Below, piece after piece: positions 1 to 7,967 of a stretch of DNA of 64,000 bases; the stretch's first letter is position 1, and each line of letters opens with the position of its first letter. Position numbers and translations under genes: made by a program. The DNA is from JACDAN01 sp963827705 (GTDB lineage: Bacteria; Actinomycetota; Thermoleophilia; Gaiellales; Gaiellaceae): contig CAWHBN010000004.1 of NCBI GenBank assembly GCA_963827705.1, positions 1 to 64,000 of the forward strand. The letters are read 5' to 3'. A model generated the notes under the pieces. The model did no database searches, had not been told where the DNA came from, and saw nothing but the letters and a program-made list of their open reading frames with translations.

Positions 1-56
1 ATGAGCGCCGCGACGACGAAGCCGAGCAGGGTGAGATTTCCGCGTCTGGTAGCCAC
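1..56 (-). CDS. secD: Protein translocase subunit SecD, N-terminal fragment (runs off the left edge)
   Basis: Only the first 18 codons are present, starting at a GTG. The peptide begins V-A-T-R-R-G-N-L-T followed by a hydrophobic run (LLGFVVAAL), as expected for the first membrane segment of SecD, which with SecF and YajC assists the SecYEG channel. The assignment rests mainly on position: it starts 14 bp after the yajC stop on the same strand, and yajC-secD is a conserved order in bacteria. The fragment is too short to exclude another membrane protein. Confidence 0.7.
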   Translation of the reverse strand, partial: MATRRGNLTLLGFVVAAL

Positions 57-70
57 CGCGACCCCTTAGA

Positions 71-358
71 TTAGCTGTCGTTTTCCGGAGTCAGCGGCGG
101 CTCCTCAGGCTTCGGAACCACGTTCGCGACTGCTTCCTTGGCGAGTCGGACCTCCGTGCCGGGCGCGATCTCGACAACGAGATGGTCGTCGGCGATCGTC
201 CGCACCGTGGCGAAGAAGCCGCCGGCGGTGATCACCTCGTCGCCCGCCGACAGCTCGGCCAGCATCGTCCGCTGGTGGGACTGCCGCTTCCTCTGGGGCC
301 GGACGAGGAGAAACCAGAAAACCGCGCCGAGCGCGACGAGAAAGATCAACGGCTCCAT
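71..358 (-). CDS. yajC: YajC, preprotein translocase accessory subunit
   Basis: A 95-residue protein of the normal YajC size. It has one N-terminal membrane segment (residues 3-18) followed by the family signature R-P-Q-R-K-R-Q and the conserved block L-S-A-G-D-E-V-I-T-A-G-G (residues 36-47) of the cytosolic domain. YajC associates with SecDF at the inner membrane. It lies between tgt and secD on the same strand, the usual tgt-yajC-secD order, and is probably co-transcribed with them. Confidence 0.93.
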   Translation of the reverse strand: MEPLIFLVALGAVFWFLLVRPQRKRQSHQRTMLAELSAGDEVITAGGFFATVRTIADDHLVVEIAPGTEVRLAKEAVANVVPKPEEPPLTPENDS

Positions 359-383
359 CGCTACGCGTCCTCGAGTGATCCGG

Positions 384-1493
384 TCATTTGGCCAATGTCA
401 CTAGTCGTTCCAGGGACTCGGCCTTGAAGGATGCCAGGCGGCCGTTCTCGATCGCGTCCCTTGCTCCTGCTGTGACGTCCAGGACGAATCGAAGATTGTG
501 AAGCGTGAGTAAGCGAATTCCGAGCACTTCCTGCTGGTTCACGAGGTGGCGGATGTAGGCGCGGGAGAACCGCTCGCAGGCGGGGCAGCCGCAGTGCTCG
601 TCGAGCGGTCGCTCGTCGCGCGCGAAGCGCGCGTTGCGCATGTTCAGACGGCCTTCCCAGGTCAGCGCGGAGCCGGTTCGCGCGGTGCGGGTCGGGAGGA
701 CGCAGTCGAACATGTCGATCCCGCGCTCGATCACCTCCAGGATCCCTGCGGCGTCGCCGATGCCCATGAAGTAACGGGGCTTGGCCTCCGGGAGGAGCGG
801 CGCGGCCCAGGCGGTGGCTTCGAGTGTGAGGTCGCGTGGCTCGCCGACGGAGAGCCCGCCGAGCGCGTAGCCGTCGAAGTCGAGGCTCGTGATCTCCTCG
901 AGCGAACGGCGTCGGAGCTCGGGATCGGAGGCGCCCTGCGTGATCCCGAAGACGAGCTGCCCAGATGCACGCGGGGCCTCGCGCTGGCGCCGGGCCCAGA
1001 GGGTTGTCCGGCGGACCGCGTCCTCGACCTCCTCGCGCGGGACGCCCGCCGGCGGGCAGACGTCCAGGCACATCGCGACGTCGGAGCCGAGGTTGGCCTG
1101 GATCCGCGCGACGGACTCGGGCGTGAAGCGGGCGGGCGAGCCGTCGTAGACGGAGCGGAACGTGACGCCGTCGTCGTCCGCTTCGAGAATCGTGTCGCGC
1201 AGCGAGAAGACCTGGTAGCCGCCGGAGTCGGTCAGGATTGCGCCGTCCCACCCCATGAAGCGGTGCAGTCCGCCGGCCTCGGCGATCAGCTCGTCTCCCG
1301 GGCGGAAGTGCAGGTGGTAGGTGTTGCTGAGCAGGATCGCGGCCCCCGTCTCGCGCACCTCGTCCGGGTGGAGCGTCTTGACCGTCGCCTTCGTCCCGAC
1401 GGGCATGAACGCGGGCGTCGGCACCTCGCCGTGCGCGGTCCGGAGCACGCCGGCGCGGGCGGCGCCGTCGGTCGCAGTGACGTGGAAGCTCAC
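384..1493 (-). CDS. tgt: tRNA-guanine transglycosylase (queuine tRNA-ribosyltransferase)
   Basis: A 369-residue cytosolic enzyme that swaps guanine 34 of GUN-anticodon tRNAs for preQ1 in queuosine synthesis. It shows the substrate-binding T-D-S-G-G-Y-Q-V motif with Asp89, the catalytic region R-G-I-D-M-F-D-C-V-L-P-T-R near residue 260, and the zinc site C-x-C-x2-C followed by a histidine near residues 303-325. Length matches the family. The GTG start overlaps the queA stop by four bases (GTGA), so translation of the two is probably coupled. queG, the last step of the pathway, is at 23.0 kb. Confidence 0.96.
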   Translation of the reverse strand: MSFHVTATDGAARAGVLRTAHGEVPTPAFMPVGTKATVKTLHPDEVRETGAAILLSNTYHLHFRPGDELIAEAGGLHRFMGWDGAILTDSGGYQVFSLRDTILEADDDGVTFRSVYDGSPARFTPESVARIQANLGSDVAMCLDVCPPAGVPREEVEDAVRRTTLWARRQREAPRASGQLVFGITQGASDPELRRRSLEEITSLDFDGYALGGLSVGEPRDLTLEATAWAAPLLPEAKPRYFMGIGDAAGILEVIERGIDMFDCVLPTRTARTGSALTWEGRLNMRNARFARDERPLDEHCGCPACERFSRAYIRHLVNQQEVLGIRLLTLHNLRFVLDVTAGARDAIENGRLASFKAESLERLVTLAK

Positions 1494-2512
1494 CGGATCA
1501 GCATCGCGTCGCCGAAGGAGTAGAACCGGTACCGCTCGGCGATCGCCAACTCGTAGAGGCGGCGCGTCTCCTCGATGCCGGCGAAGGCCATGACGAGCGC
1601 GAGGAGCGTCGAGCGGGGCAGGTGGAAGTTCGTCAGCAGCGAGTCGACCCGCTTGAACTCGAAGCCGGGCGTGATGAACAGGCCCGTCCGACCTTGTAAC
1701 AGACTGTTACTTGCCTCCGAGCCGCCGGGTGCGTCGGCTCCCGGGGCGGGATCGCGCGCCGGGTCGTTGGCTTGTAACAGACTGTTACTTGCGAGCGTCT
1801 CGAGGACCCGCGTCGTCGTCGTGCCGACCGCCAGCACGCGCTCCGCAGTCCGGATTCGCTCCCAGGCCGCCCGCTCGACCGAGAAACGCTCCGTGTGGAT
1901 CTCGTGCTCCTCGAGCGTGGCGGACTCGACCGGCCGGAAGGTGTCGAGGCCGACGTGCAGGGTCACGCGCTCGACGTCGAGTCGCTCGAGCAGTTCCGGC
2001 GTGAAGTGGAGGCCGGCCGTCGGCGCGGCCGCCGAGCCCTCCTCTCTCGCATAGACCGTCTGGTACCGGGTCGGGTCCGCGAGTGACTCCCTGATGTAGG
2101 GCGGGAGCGGCGCCTCCCCGGCCGGTTCGCCGTCGAGCCGCAGCCGCCAGCGACCTTCGCCGAGCGGCTCGAGCAGCTCGACGGGGCCCAACCGCTGCCC
2201 CGGCTTGAGCCTGCGCGAGGGGCGCGCCAGCCCCTCCCAGAGCCCGTTCGCGCCGACGCGCTCGAGCAGCAGCACCTCCGCCTCCCCCCCGCCCGGTCGC
2301 TCGAGCCGCAGTCGCGCCGGGATCACCCGCGTCTCGTTGACGACGACGAGCTCGTCCGGCGCCACCTCTTCGGGGAGCTCGGAGAACCGCCGATGCCGCA
2401 CCTCGCTGCTCGTGCGCTCGTAGACGAGGAGCCGCGATTCGTCCCGCCGTTCCGCCGGCCGCTGGGCGATCAGCTCCGGCGGGAGCTCGTACTCCAGCGC
2501 CGAGGTGTCCAT
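1490..2512 (-). CDS. queA: S-adenosylmethionine:tRNA ribosyltransferase-isomerase QueA, with a repeat-bearing insertion
   Basis: 340 residues. QueA transfers the ribosyl moiety of S-adenosylmethionine to preQ1 in tRNA. Family motifs are intact: the N-terminal Y-E-L-P-P-E-L-I-A-Q-R-P, A-A-P-T-A-G-L-H-F in the middle, T-L-H-V-G-L-D-T-F, and the C-terminal T-N-F-H-L-P-R-S-T-L and Y-R-F-Y-S-F-G-D-A-M. Between V-L-E-T-L-A and L-F-I-T-P-G-F there are 36 residues against 16 in the E. coli protein as I remember it; the extra stretch is bounded by two copies of the peptide A-S-N-S-L-L-Q, encoded by two identical palindromic repeats. The insertion sits in a surface-loop position, so activity may survive. 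First gene of a queA-tgt-yajC-secD run. Confidence 0.95.
   Translation of the reverse strand: MDTSALEYELPPELIAQRPAERRDESRLLVYERTSSEVRHRRFSELPEEVAPDELVVVNETRVIPARLRLERPGGGEAEVLLLERVGANGLWEGLARPSRRLKPGQRLGPVELLEPLGEGRWRLRLDGEPAGEAPLPPYIRESLADPTRYQTVYAREEGSAAAPTAGLHFTPELLERLDVERVTLHVGLDTFRPVESATLEEHEIHTERFSVERAAWERIRTAERVLAVGTTTTRVLETLASNSLLQANDPARDPAPGADAPGGSEASNSLLQGRTGLFITPGFEFKRVDSLLTNFHLPRSTLLALVMAFAGIEETRRLYELAIAERYRFYSFGDAMLIR
1693..1714. repeat. Palindromic repeat copy 1 inside queA
   Basis: A 22-bp unit identical to the copy at 1771-1792. Its core, GTAACAGACTGTTAC at 1696-1710, is a perfect 7-bp inverted repeat around one base. On the coding (minus) strand it reads in frame as A-S-N-S-L-L-Q and contains a TTA leucine codon, rare in this GC-rich sequence. 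The 56 bp between the copies are ordinary GC-rich coding sequence. Confidence 0.9.
1771..1792. repeat. Palindromic repeat copy 2 inside queA
   Basis: Identical over 22 bp to the unit at 1693-1714, with the 15-bp palindromic core at 1774-1788, and again in the same reading frame of queA. No third copy of the core was found elsewhere in the window by eye. Confidence 0.9.
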
Positions 2513-2537
2513 CCGGGGCCAACGCTACAGTCGCCCC

Positions 2538-2997
2538 GTGGACTACGCGGCCGTCGAGCGGGCTCGCGAGCGGCTGGAAGCAGCCGCGGAGGCTCGCACG
2601 CAGCAGGCCGACGTCGACGCCGCGCTCGACCGGGCGCGCGCGCAGATGTTCGAGCTCGGGGAGCTCGCCGCGCGGCTCGAATCGTCGCTCCCGCAGCAGA
2701 TCGGCGAGGCGGTCCAGGATGGGTTCCGCGCGCAGGCGCTGCCGGTCGCACGCCAACTTGCCGAGGTTCGCGGACTCGCCAGCCAGACGATCCGCCGCCT
2801 CGAGCGCATCGAGACGGACACGTTGGCCGAGCGCCACGCGCGCGTCGACGACCTCGCGCTCCTCGTCGACCTGATCTCGTCAGGTTGGAAGGGCGTCGAC
2901 GAGCGGCTCGAGCCGCATTGAGACGGCTGTCCAGCAGGCGAACGGCGCGATCGTCTATCGCCTGGAAGACGCCCAGGAGCGCCGCCAGACCGGCTAG
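2538..2997 (+). CDS. Small coiled-coil protein, interrupted by a +1 frameshift
   Basis: Divergent from queA. From the GTG at 2538 the frame gives a charged, alpha-helical, probably coiled-coil protein that stops at 2921. One base over, coding continues smoothly to a TAG at 2995-2997 (S-R-I-E-T-A-V-Q-Q-A-N-G, then Y-R-L-E-D-A-Q-E-R). Removing one G near 2910 (CTC-G-AGC) joins the parts into a 152-residue protein with strong heptad-like character. The restored stop overlaps the end of the convergent UbiA gene by three bases, which supports the longer reading. Function unknown. The extra base may be a sequence error or a real mutation. Confidence 0.6.
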
Positions 2998-3866
2998 ACC
3001 AGCGCCAGGATCGCAGCCGACGTGATCGCCCAGGCGGCGATGGTGACGAGAATGGGCACGTCCTTGAGCAGCACGTTCTCGGGCTCCTCGCCGAGATCCT
3101 CACGGTGCATCAGCTCGATGTACCGGAACAGCCCGTAGACGACGAACGGGATCGTCGCCATCATCGCGCTGCCCTCCCGCGACTCGAACGTGTAGAGCGA
3201 GTACGCGACGATCGTGCAGGCGGCGACGATCGTGACCAGCTGGTCGACGAGCGCCAGCGAGTAGCCGGACAGCACCGGCCGCCCGGCTTCCACGCCCGTC
3301 GTCGCCAGCTCGCCGCGGCGCTTGGCCAGCGCGAGGAAGAGCGCCAGCAGCGCCGTGCAGACGATCAGCCAGGGCGAGATCCTGACATCGACGGCCTCGG
3401 CGCCCGCCGCCGCCCTGATCACGAACAGCCCCGCGATGGCCATCACGTCGATCAGCGGGAGGTTCTTCAGGCCGAGGCTGTAGGCCGCCTGGAGCGCGAC
3501 GAAGCCGGCCATGTACGCGAGCGAGCCCCAGCCGAGCGGTGCGACGACCGCGAAGGCAAGAGTCGCCAGGATCCCCGCGACGTTCAGGGCCCGCTCGGGG
3601 CGAACTCGCCCGCTCGCAATGGGCCGGTGGCGCTTGAGCGGATGGAGCCGGTCGCGCTCGGCGTCCCGCACGTCGTTGTAGATGTAGGCGGCGCTCGAGG
3701 CCAGGCAGTAGGCGACGAACGCCGCTGTCGCCTGCACCCAGCGCTCCGGGTCGTCCAGCTCCGCGGCGAAGACGATCCCGGCATAGAGGAGGAGGTTCTT
3801 CGTCCACTGCCGCGGCCGCATCGCCGCCAGCAAGCCGCCCGAGGCGGCCGGCTCAGTCGCCGTCAT
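2994..3866 (-). CDS. UbiA-family prenyltransferase, decaprenyl-phosphate phosphoribosyltransferase-like
   Basis: 290-residue integral membrane protein with about nine predicted membrane segments. It has M-R-P-R-Q-W-T-K-N-L-L near residue 16, the first Asp-rich motif N-D-V-R-D-A-E-x-D-R (residues 64-73) followed by H-P-x-K-x-x-R-P-I-A-S-G, and a second Asp motif P-L-I-D-V-M. This arrangement is typical of the DPPR synthase branch of UbiA, which moves phosphoribose onto polyprenyl phosphate for arabinose-containing walls, although related enzymes use other acceptors. It starts inside the last 14 bases of the histidine kinase gene, so it is in the same operon. Confidence 0.8.
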   Translation of the reverse strand: MTATEPAASGGLLAAMRPRQWTKNLLLYAGIVFAAELDDPERWVQATAAFVAYCLASSAAYIYNDVRDAERDRLHPLKRHRPIASGRVRPERALNVAGILATLAFAVVAPLGWGSLAYMAGFVALQAAYSLGLKNLPLIDVMAIAGLFVIRAAAGAEAVDVRISPWLIVCTALLALFLALAKRRGELATTGVEAGRPVLSGYSLALVDQLVTIVAACTIVAYSLYTFESREGSAMMATIPFVVYGLFRYIELMHREDLGEEPENVLLKDVPILVTIAAWAITSAAILALV

Positions 3867-5241
3867 TCCGTGGCGTCACCGGGAGCACGAGCTCGAATCG
3901 CGCCCCCTCGCCCGGCACCGACTCGAGGCGGATCCGTCCGCCGTGCGCGACGGCGAGCTCCCGGGCGATCGCGAGCCCGAGGCCGGTGCCCGTGCCGTCC
4001 CGCGTCCAGAAGGGCCGGAAGATCCGCTCCTGCTCCTCCGGCGTGATCCCAGGCCCCGAATCCTCGACCGCAACGGAGACGCTGCCGTTCTCGGCGCCCA
4101 GCTGGAGCTCGACGCGGCCGCCGTCGGGGGTCCATCGGAAGGCGTTCGAGAGCAGGTTCGAGATGATCTGGAGCACGCGGTCGCCGTCGGCCACGATCAC
4201 CGGCCTCGCGGCGATGTCCTGCCGGTAGTCGATGTCGCGCCGCCGCGCCTCCTCGGCGAACGCGTTGTAGGCCTGCTCGAGGAGCTGACCCATGTCGACC
4301 TCCTCGTGCAGCAGCGTGAAGCGCCGGGTGTCGAGCTTGGCCAGGTCGAGGACGTCGCCGACCAACCGTTCGAGGCGCAGAGCCTCGTGCGCGATGACAT
4401 CGAGCGATTCCTGGCGGCTCTCCTCGTCCTGTACGACGCCCTCGCGGAGCGCCTCGACATGGCCGCGGATCGCCGTCAGCGGCGTGCGCAGCTCGTGGGA
4501 GACCGTCATCAGGAAGTTGCGCTCGAGCTCCTCCGCCTCCTGGAGGCGCGCAGCCATCTCCCGGAAGCGCTCCGCGAGCTGGCCGATCTCACCGCTCGCA
4601 TTGATCTCGGGAACTTCGTACAGGCCGCCGGCGATGTTGTCGGCCGCCTGCGAGAGCTTCTGGACGGGCTCGGTGATGCGACGGGAGAGGTACCACGCCA
4701 ACGCCCCCGCGACGACGATCCCGAAGAAGCCGGCGAGCGTGAGCCGCTCGATCAGCGTCGTCCACCGCTCGCGTAGCTCGGCCTTCGGCTTCGCCGCGAC
4801 CAGCGCGCCGTAGACACGGCCGTCGACCCGAACCGGATGCGCAACGGCCAGGTACTCGCGGCTCGCGTTGGGCGGCGTGAACTCGAACACCTTCGGCTTG
4901 CCGTCCTTCCAGGCGACCGTGTCGAGCGGGAGCGTCTGCAGGCCGGTCGTTCCGGGGAAGACGATCCTGAGGCCGATGTAGAAGAGCTTGCTCCCGCTTG
5001 CCTGCTCGAGCCGCGACGGGGAGACGTAGTACGGCCGGTCGGTGTCCTGCGCGCGGATCGCCTGCTCGGCGTAGAGCGACGACAGCCCGCGTGCCTCGCG
5101 TTGAAGCTCGGCCACGAGCCGGTCCTCCGTGTAGTCCTGGAAGAGCCCGAGGGCGATCAGCGTCGAGATCAGTCCGGCGAGCACCGCGCCAGCAAGGAAG
5201 AACGCCGGAAGGCGGAAGCGCAGCGACCGGAACATCTGCAT
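3853..5241 (-). CDS. Two-component sensor histidine kinase (HAMP, HisKA, HATPase_c)
   Basis: 462 residues. Two membrane segments (about 11-31 and 168-188) enclose an extracytoplasmic sensor region of about 135 residues; a HAMP linker follows. The phosphoacceptor motif is S-H-E-L-R-T-P-L near residue 248, and the ATP-binding domain has N-L-L-S-N-A-F, D-S-G-P-G-I and G-T-G-L-G-L. A second in-frame ATG two codons inside is an equally possible start. It is downstream of the response regulator at 5416-6135, with a 161-bp palindromic element (5252-5412) filling the gap. Signal unknown. Confidence 0.92.
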   Translation of the reverse strand: MQMFRSLRFRLPAFFLAGAVLAGLISTLIALGLFQDYTEDRLVAELQREARGLSSLYAEQAIRAQDTDRPYYVSPSRLEQASGSKLFYIGLRIVFPGTTGLQTLPLDTVAWKDGKPKVFEFTPPNASREYLAVAHPVRVDGRVYGALVAAKPKAELRERWTTLIERLTLAGFFGIVVAGALAWYLSRRITEPVQKLSQAADNIAGGLYEVPEINASGEIGQLAERFREMAARLQEAEELERNFLMTVSHELRTPLTAIRGHVEALREGVVQDEESRQESLDVIAHEALRLERLVGDVLDLAKLDTRRFTLLHEEVDMGQLLEQAYNAFAEEARRRDIDYRQDIAARPVIVADGDRVLQIISNLLSNAFRWTPDGGRVELQLGAENGSVSVAVEDSGPGITPEEQERIFRPFWTRDGTGTGLGLAIARELAVAHGGRIRLESVPGEGARFELVLPVTPRNDGD

Positions 5242-5251
5242 GACCTATTTA

Positions 5252-5412
5252 GTGCGCCATCAGGCGATACACGCCTGCCTCTGGCCCGCGATCACGCGGC
5301 GCCAGGATCCACCTCCTCCTCGCCAAGGCTGCCTAGCCTTGACTCGTCGGAGTGCGGCTCCTGGCTTGGTGCTCGCGACCCAGAAGCGGGGCAGCATCAC
5401 CTGAAGGCGCAC
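5252..5412. repeat. 161-bp palindromic element, family A, copy 2
   Basis: The termini are perfect 7-bp inverted repeats, GTGCGCC at 5252-5258 and GGCGCAC at 5406-5412. The centre of the element coincides with an apical hairpin (CCAAGGCT at 5323-5330, loop GCCT, AGCCTTGA at 5335-5342). The arms between are imperfectly complementary. The reverse complement is clearly homologous, by eye over about 85 percent of positions, to 44698-44857. It occupies nearly the whole gap between a response regulator and its kinase. No protein is evident in it. Confidence 0.85.
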
Positions 5413-5415
5413 CCG

Positions 5416-6135
5416 TCAGGCGGTGACCGTGTCCTTGGAGGAGTCCTTCGCGGGCGCCGCCTTGTACCCGACCCCCCACACGGTGACGATCGGTGACGCG
5501 TCTCCGAGCTTGCGCCGGAGCTGCCGGACATGGACGTCGACGGTGCGCGTGTCCCCGGCGAAGGTGTAGCCCCAGACCCGCTCCAGCAGCTGGTCGCGCG
5601 TGAGCACGAGGCCGTTGTGGTCGAGCAGCTCCCAGAGAAGGTCGAACTCCTTGGGCGCGAGCTGCACGTCGGTTCCGTCGACCTGCACCTCGCGACGGCC
5701 GGAGTCGACGAGCAGCTGCCCGTGACGGATCTGTGTCGTCTTCGCCTCCCTCCGCTCGGGCGTCGAGCGGCGGAGAATGGACTTCACGCGTGCGACGAGC
5801 TCACGGGGATTGAATGGCTTCGTCAGGTAGTCGTCGGCGCCGACCTCGAGCCCGACGATCTTGTCCACGTCCTCGTCGCGCGCCGTCAGCATCAGGATCG
5901 GCACGTCCGACGTGTGGCGCAACCGCCTGCACACCTCGATCCCGTCGATGTCCGGCAGCATCAAGTCGAGAACGACGAGCGCCGGCGACTGGGCCTCGGC
6001 CACGGTGAGGGCCTCGCGGCCGGTCGGAGCGACTTTGACGCCATACCCGGCGTTGCGCAGGTACATCGCCACGAACGAGGCGATCGACGCCTCGTCCTCG
6101 ACGACGAGCACCGTTTGCGCGTCAGGCGATGCCAT
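5416..6135 (-). CDS. OmpR/PhoB-type response regulator
   Basis: 239 residues. The receiver domain has the acidic pair E13-D14, phosphoacceptor Asp57 in V-L-D-L-M-L-P-D, the L-T-A-R switch threonine near 85 and K-P-F near 107. A winged-helix DNA-binding domain follows (residues about 135-225) with the typical end R-T-V-D-V-H-V-R-Q-L-R-R-K-L and a W-G-V-G-Y-K-A hairpin. Partner of the kinase downstream. Stop codon is only four bases from the palindromic element. Confidence 0.95.
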   Translation of the reverse strand: MASPDAQTVLVVEDEASIASFVAMYLRNAGYGVKVAPTGREALTVAEAQSPALVVLDLMLPDIDGIEVCRRLRHTSDVPILMLTARDEDVDKIVGLEVGADDYLTKPFNPRELVARVKSILRRSTPERREAKTTQIRHGQLLVDSGRREVQVDGTDVQLAPKEFDLLWELLDHNGLVLTRDQLLERVWGYTFAGDTRTVDVHVRQLRRKLGDASPIVTVWGVGYKAAPAKDSSKDTVTA

Positions 6136-6162
6136 CGCGCCTCTCAGGATAGTCCTCGCCGC

Positions 6163-6675
6163 TCAGCCGCCGGAAGGCAGCGCGGAAAGCTGGATGGGAT
6201 CCCGGTCGTCCGGGATCGACTTGTACGGGGATCCGTTGAGCGAGTACGAGCCGTCGAAATAGACCCCGGCAGCGCGATTACCCCACCCGTCGAGCCAGCC
6301 GTCGCCCCGCCCCACCGCGGAGAAGTTGATCTTCGACGCGTTCATCCTGACGACGAACTTCTTGTCGTCTGCGATCCGGAACCTGATGTTCCTACCGGTG
6401 TAGACGGTCGTCCGGTCGTTCGGCGAGCTCACCTTCTCGGCACCGCGGACGACGACCGTGCTCGTGTCGCCGAGCGCGTCGACGACCGTGAGCTTGCCGC
6501 GGCCGAGCCTGCCGATCACGCCGCCCTTCAGCCGCAGCTGAAGGCTCGCACGGCCGTCGCGAACGGACAGCGTGCCGTCCTCGACCGGCCCGGGCCGCTG
6601 ACCCGAGGCAATCGCGGTGATCGCAAGCGAAAGGACTGCCGCAGCCGTGAGCAGGATGAGACGCGCGGAACGCAT
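6163..6675 (-). CDS. Secreted protein of unknown function
   Basis: 170 residues with a clear signal peptide (M-R-S-A-R, hydrophobic residues 6-22, A-S-G cleavage region). The mature part is beta-rich with basic and glycine residues (for example R-L-G-R-G-K-L-T-V-V-D) and no cysteines. It ends 27 bp before the response regulator, so it is probably the first gene of that operon and may be related to the signal that the kinase senses. Family not recognised. Confidence 0.8.
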   Translation of the reverse strand: MRSARLILLTAAAVLSLAITAIASGQRPGPVEDGTLSVRDGRASLQLRLKGGVIGRLGRGKLTVVDALGDTSTVVVRGAEKVSSPNDRTTVYTGRNIRFRIADDKKFVVRMNASKINFSAVGRGDGWLDGWGNRAAGVYFDGSYSLNGSPYKSIPDDRDPIQLSALPSGG

Positions 6676-6761
6676 GACCGGAAGTATCGCCAGCCCGAAT
6701 GTGACCGGGCTTAGCGATCTGTAAGGAAACCGTTATCCCACGCCCCATTTAGGCTCGTTTC

Positions 6762-7967
6762 GTGGACGAGCTCACCGTCTTCGGAACAATTGTGCTCGTT
6801 GTCGCCGGCGGGCTCCTGCTCGCCCTGCTCCTGACCAAGGTCGGCGAGCGGTTCCCAGTTCCCGAGCCGGTGATCTTCCTCCTCCTGGCGGCCGTCGCCT
6901 CCGACATCTTCCCCCGGCTCGGGGAGCGCCTCTCGATCCTCGAGGTCGAGCGCATCGGCGTCGTCGCGCTGATCGTCATCCTCTTCAACGGCGGGACGCT
7001 CGTCGGTTGGCGCCGCTTCCGGATCGCCGCCGGGCCGATCTTCACGCTGGGGATCTTCGGCACCTTCGCGACGGCCGGGATCATCGCGGTGGCTGCTCAC
7101 TACCTCTTCGACTTCTCGTGGACGATCGCCGGGATCCTCGGCGCCGCGCTGGCACCGACCGATCCGGCAGTGATGTTCTCCGTGCTGGGGAACAAGGAGA
7201 TCCGCGGCCGCGCCGGGACGATCCTCGAGGGTGAGTCCGGCGTCAACGATCCCGTCGGGATCGCGCTGATGATCGGGATGATCGAGCTCGCGACGCAGGA
7301 CGGCGGATCGTTCTGGATCGTCGTCGAGGAGTTCACCGTCGAGATGGCCGTCGGACTGGTCGTCGGTCTGCTCGGCAGCGCCGCGATGCTGCCGCTGCTG
7401 CGGATCTCCCTTCCGAACCCGGGGCTCTACCCGCTCCGGTCCCTGGCCATCGCCGGCGTCATCTACGGGATCGCCGCGACGGCGCACGGCTCGGGCTTCA
7501 TCGCCGTCTTCGTCGCCGGGGTGCTCCTCGGCGACGCGAACGTGCCGCGCCGCGACGAGATCGCGCGGTTCCACACCTCGCTCGCCAGCCTGGCGGAGGT
7601 CGTGGTCTTCGCCGCGCTCGGCCTGACCATGGACCTCACGAACCTCCTCTCGAGCACGCGCCTTCTCGAGGGGCTCGCTCTGGCGGTGATCCTGGCGCTG
7701 ATCGCCCGACCGCTCGCCGTCTATCCGCTCCTGCTCCCGGTGGGCATGCGCCGGAACGAGCGCCTTTTCATCGTCTGGAGTGGATTACGTGGCGCGGTCC
7801 CGATCCTCCTCGCTGCGCTCGCGCTCGTCGCTGCCGTCGACGACGCGGAGCGGGTCTACGACATCGTCTTCGTGGTCGTCGCCTTCTCGGTGCTCGTCCA
7901 AGGATCCAGCATCCCTTGGGTAGCCCGGCGCCTCGGCATCCCGATGCGGACCGTCGTCAGTACGTAA
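6762..7967 (+). CDS. Cation:proton antiporter, CPA1 family
   Basis: 401 residues with about 12 hydrophobic segments and no large cytosolic tail. Family motifs include A-P-T-D-P-A-V-M-F-S-V-L in the ion-binding region, E-G-E-S-G-V-N-D-P-V-G in the next helix, F-I-A-V-F-V-A-G-V-L-L-G and W-S-G-L-R-G-A-V-P-I near the C-terminus. It probably exchanges Na+ or K+ for H+ at the inner membrane. The start is a GTG; the gene diverges from the secreted protein at 6163-6675. Its end overlaps the convergent dehydrogenase by 11 bases. Confidence 0.9.
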   Translation: MDELTVFGTIVLVVAGGLLLALLLTKVGERFPVPEPVIFLLLAAVASDIFPRLGERLSILEVERIGVVALIVILFNGGTLVGWRRFRIAAGPIFTLGIFGTFATAGIIAVAAHYLFDFSWTIAGILGAALAPTDPAVMFSVLGNKEIRGRAGTILEGESGVNDPVGIALMIGMIELATQDGGSFWIVVEEFTVEMAVGLVVGLLGSAAMLPLLRISLPNPGLYPLRSLAIAGVIYGIAATAHGSGFIAVFVAGVLLGDANVPRRDEIARFHTSLASLAEVVVFAALGLTMDLTNLLSSTRLLEGLALAVILALIARPLAVYPLLLPVGMRRNERLFIVWSGLRGAVPILLAALALVAAVDDAERVYDIVFVVVAFSVLVQGSSIPWVARRLGIPMRTVVST

